Shown piece by piece: positions 62,346 through 64,000 of a DNA stretch of 64,000 nt; position 1 is the first letter of the stretch; every line of letters starts with the position of its first letter. The position numbers and the translations under genes are program-made. The notes under the pieces are model-generated. The model was given only the letters and a program-made list of their open reading frames with translations, was not told the DNA's origin and searched no databases. The stretch comes from Rhizobium leguminosarum bv. trifolii WSM1325 (GTDB taxonomy: Bacteria; Pseudomonadota; Alphaproteobacteria; Rhizobiales; Rhizobiaceae), in assembly GCA_000023185.1 (NCBI GenBank), contig CP001624.1, positions 248,001 through 312,000 on the forward strand, in the 5' to 3' direction.

Positions 62346-64000
62346 ATGTCTTCGAGCGACGCCAAGATCACGGAGGCGGAATTGGAAAATGACCTCGGTC
62401 CCCGCCGCGTCTATTCGACCTCGCCATCCGCCCCTTCACGCATGCCTGCCTTCGCGAGTGTACTCGCTGTTATTGCCATTCTGTATTTCGGCAAGGAAGT
62501 ACTTCTTCCTCTAGCAATCGCAGTCCTGTTGACGTTTGCGTTGGCTCCCATCTCCTCTCGTCTTCGAAAACTTGGGATGCCGCGTATTCCGGCGGTAATC
62601 GTCACCGTCGTGATCGCTTTTCTTGTTCTCGTCCTGTTCGGGCTTGTCGTAGCGGGACACGTAGCCGAAGTCGCCCAGAACCTTCCGGCCTACCAAGGCA
62701 ACATCATAGCAAAAATTCGGTCTCTCCAGGAAAGTGGAACGGATAGCGGTATTGTGCGGCGCCTGACATCCGTCGTTGAGAGCGTCGGTCGTGAGCTCAG
62801 CAACGCTGAGCAGCGCCCAGGTGCTCCAGGTACCGGATCAAGACCAAGGGAGCCCGTGCTCGTTGAGATATTCGCGCCTAGTAGACCAATTGAAACGCTT
62901 ACTAGCCTGATTGGTCCTCTGCTTGGCCCCATCGCTTCATTGGGCTTGATCATCGTCGTCGTAATATTCATGCTTTTAGAGCGGGAAGAGCTTCGCGATC
63001 GCTTTATCCGGCTCGTTGGCTATGGCGATCTGCATCGCACAACAGAAGCCATCCAGGAGGCAGGTAGCCGCGTCGCGCAGTATCTTCTTATGCAGCTGGT
63101 GGTCAACTGCGCCTACGGTGTCCCATTGGCGCTCGGACTATGGGCGGTTGGCATTCCAAATCCAGCGCTCTGGGGGATGCTAGCCATCGTCCTTCGATTT
63201 GTCCCTTATATCGGGCCTGTAATCGCGACGGTTCTGCCGCTGTTCCTGGCCTTTGCAGTTGACCCTGGCTGGAGCCTTGTTCTCTGGGTTGGGGCCATCT
63301 TCCTTGTGCTGGAATTGACCAGCAACAACGTCATCGAGCCCTGGCTCTATGGTTCTCGTACCGGCCTCTCTCCGCTGGCAATCATCGTCGCGGCGATTTT
63401 TTGGGCGTGGCTGTGGGGACCAGTCGGTCTTGTGCTGTCCACGCCGCTGACCGTGTGTCTCGCAGTGTTGGGCCGGTATGTCCCGCAGTTCGAGTTCCTT
63501 GAGGTCGTTTTTGGTAGTGACCCTGTGCTCGATCCCAAGGAGCGGCTATACCAGCGGCTTCTTGCCGGCGATCCCGATGAGGCGACCGATTACGCTGAGG
63601 AATTCCTCGAGGAGGACTATCTGGAGGATTACTATGGCAAGGTTGCCATTCCCGCCCTTCTACTCGCGGAGAAGGATAGGCGTCGAGGCGTCTTGACCGC
63701 GGAGCAGATGGAACAGGTGTTCGGGACCGCCATCACGCTGGTCTCGAATCTCGCGGAAATCGCGCAGGAAGAAGAGCAGGAAGAGGAAGAGGAAGAGGAA
63801 CAGAAGGAAGCGGCAGGTCGGCCCAGCCCCCCCAAGGAAGGGAATGGCGATGAAAGCGAACTACCTGACGGACGGGGCAAGACCGTCTTTTGCGTCGGAG
63901 GCAGGGGCCCGCTCGACGACGCGTCGGCTGCGATGCTTGCCCAGATACTTCAGGTACAGGGAGCCGAGGTGGTCGCAGCGAGGCATTCCGACATCCCCAA
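62346..64000 (+). CDS. AI-2E transporter family permease with cytosolic extension (partial)
   Basis: The frame is open from ATG 62346 to the window end (551 codons seen). Three N-terminal TMs (VLAVIAILYFGKEVLLPLAI and following) are followed by a periplasmic segment, GLIIVVVIFMLLEREELRDR and the core LRFVPYIGPVIATVLPLFLA, diagnostic of the AI-2E/PerM family. After the permease comes a hydrophilic extension with an acidic run of Glu (about 63770-63810) and TVFCVGGRGPLDDASAAMLA, a possible extra domain. The start is uncertain; Met at codon 39 is an alternative. Confidence 0.88.
   Translation, partial: MSSSDAKITEAELENDLGPRRVYSTSPSAPSRMPAFASVLAVIAILYFGKEVLLPLAIAVLLTFALAPISSRLRKLGMPRIPAVIVTVVIAFLVLVLFGLVVAGHVAEVAQNLPAYQGNIIAKIRSLQESGTDSGIVRRLTSVVESVGRELSNAEQRPGAPGTGSRPREPVLVEIFAPSRPIETLTSLIGPLLGPIASLGLIIVVVIFMLLEREELRDRFIRLVGYGDLHRTTEAIQEAGSRVAQYLLMQLVVNCAYGVPLALGLWAVGIPNPALWGMLAIVLRFVPYIGPVIATVLPLFLAFAVDPGWSLVLWVGAIFLVLELTSNNVIEPWLYGSRTGLSPLAIIVAAIFWAWLWGPVGLVLSTPLTVCLAVLGRYVPQFEFLEVVFGSDPVLDPKERLYQRLLAGDPDEATDYAEEFLEEDYLEDYYGKVAIPALLLAEKDRRRGVLTAEQMEQVFGTAITLVSNLAEIAQEEEQEEEEEEEQKEAAGRPSPPKEGNGDESELPDGRGKTVFCVGGRGPLDDASAAMLAQILQVQGAEVVAARHSDIP

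Overview
The window looks like a Rhizobiales replicon, most likely a plasmid or an accessory chromosomal region of Rhizobium or a close relative. The evidence is high G+C, a Ti-plasmid-type TraA relaxase, an oriT with the RSF1010/Ti-type nick consensus, rhizobial ArdC-like and WGR proteins, FixL/FixJ-style two-component genes, and an AI-2E permease with an acidic C-terminal tail. No rRNA, tRNA, CRISPR array or intact insertion sequence was recognised.

Layout. 1-2773: the end of a peptide/oligosaccharide ABC importer operon (two permeases, two ATPases). 2880-5123: a membrane GGDEF-EAL protein. 5207-12909: a conjugation/mobilisation remnant with an intact relaxase gene (traA), oriT, traC, an internally deleted coupling-protein gene, a hipBA toxin-antitoxin cassette between diverged copies of the coupling-protein 3' end, a WGR protein and an ArdC-type antirestriction protein. 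13267-16518: a PAS-GGDEF cyclase, two small unknown or weakly recognised genes and a secreted thermonuclease. 16519-20927: an overlapping four-gene membrane operon that I cannot match to a described system. It has a MotB/OmpA-like protein, a four-TM coiled-coil protein, a TM-anchored vWA-like protein and a second four-TM coiled-coil protein.

21707-58951 is a metabolic and regulatory island. It holds tautomerases, glyoxalase-fold proteins, short-chain dehydrogenases, epoxide hydrolases, a luciferase-like monooxygenase, nitronate monooxygenase, isochorismatase, aldehyde dehydrogenase, FMN reductase, a PLP desulfhydrase-like enzyme and an FdhF/YdeP-type molybdoenzyme. These are interleaved with regulators: a wHTH-ATPase-TPR protein, two FixJ-like proteins, a LysR protein, a receiver-only protein and two multi-PAS histidine kinases. 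Several families occur as paralogous pairs. A 17-bp DNA motif (RAYACCWWNGKNCAATR) occurs at least 14 times here, each copy pointing at a start codon 59-164 bp away. It joins most of these operons, including the genes of one FixJ-like regulator and one kinase, into one apparent regulon. At several copies a second half-site lies just upstream. The enzymes suggest a redox or electrophile/aromatic detoxification response, and several carry Tat or Sec signals. The substrate is not evident from sequence.

58952-64000: a frameshifted RecQ helicase remnant, a class A penicillin-binding protein and the 5' part of an AI-2E family permease that runs off the window.
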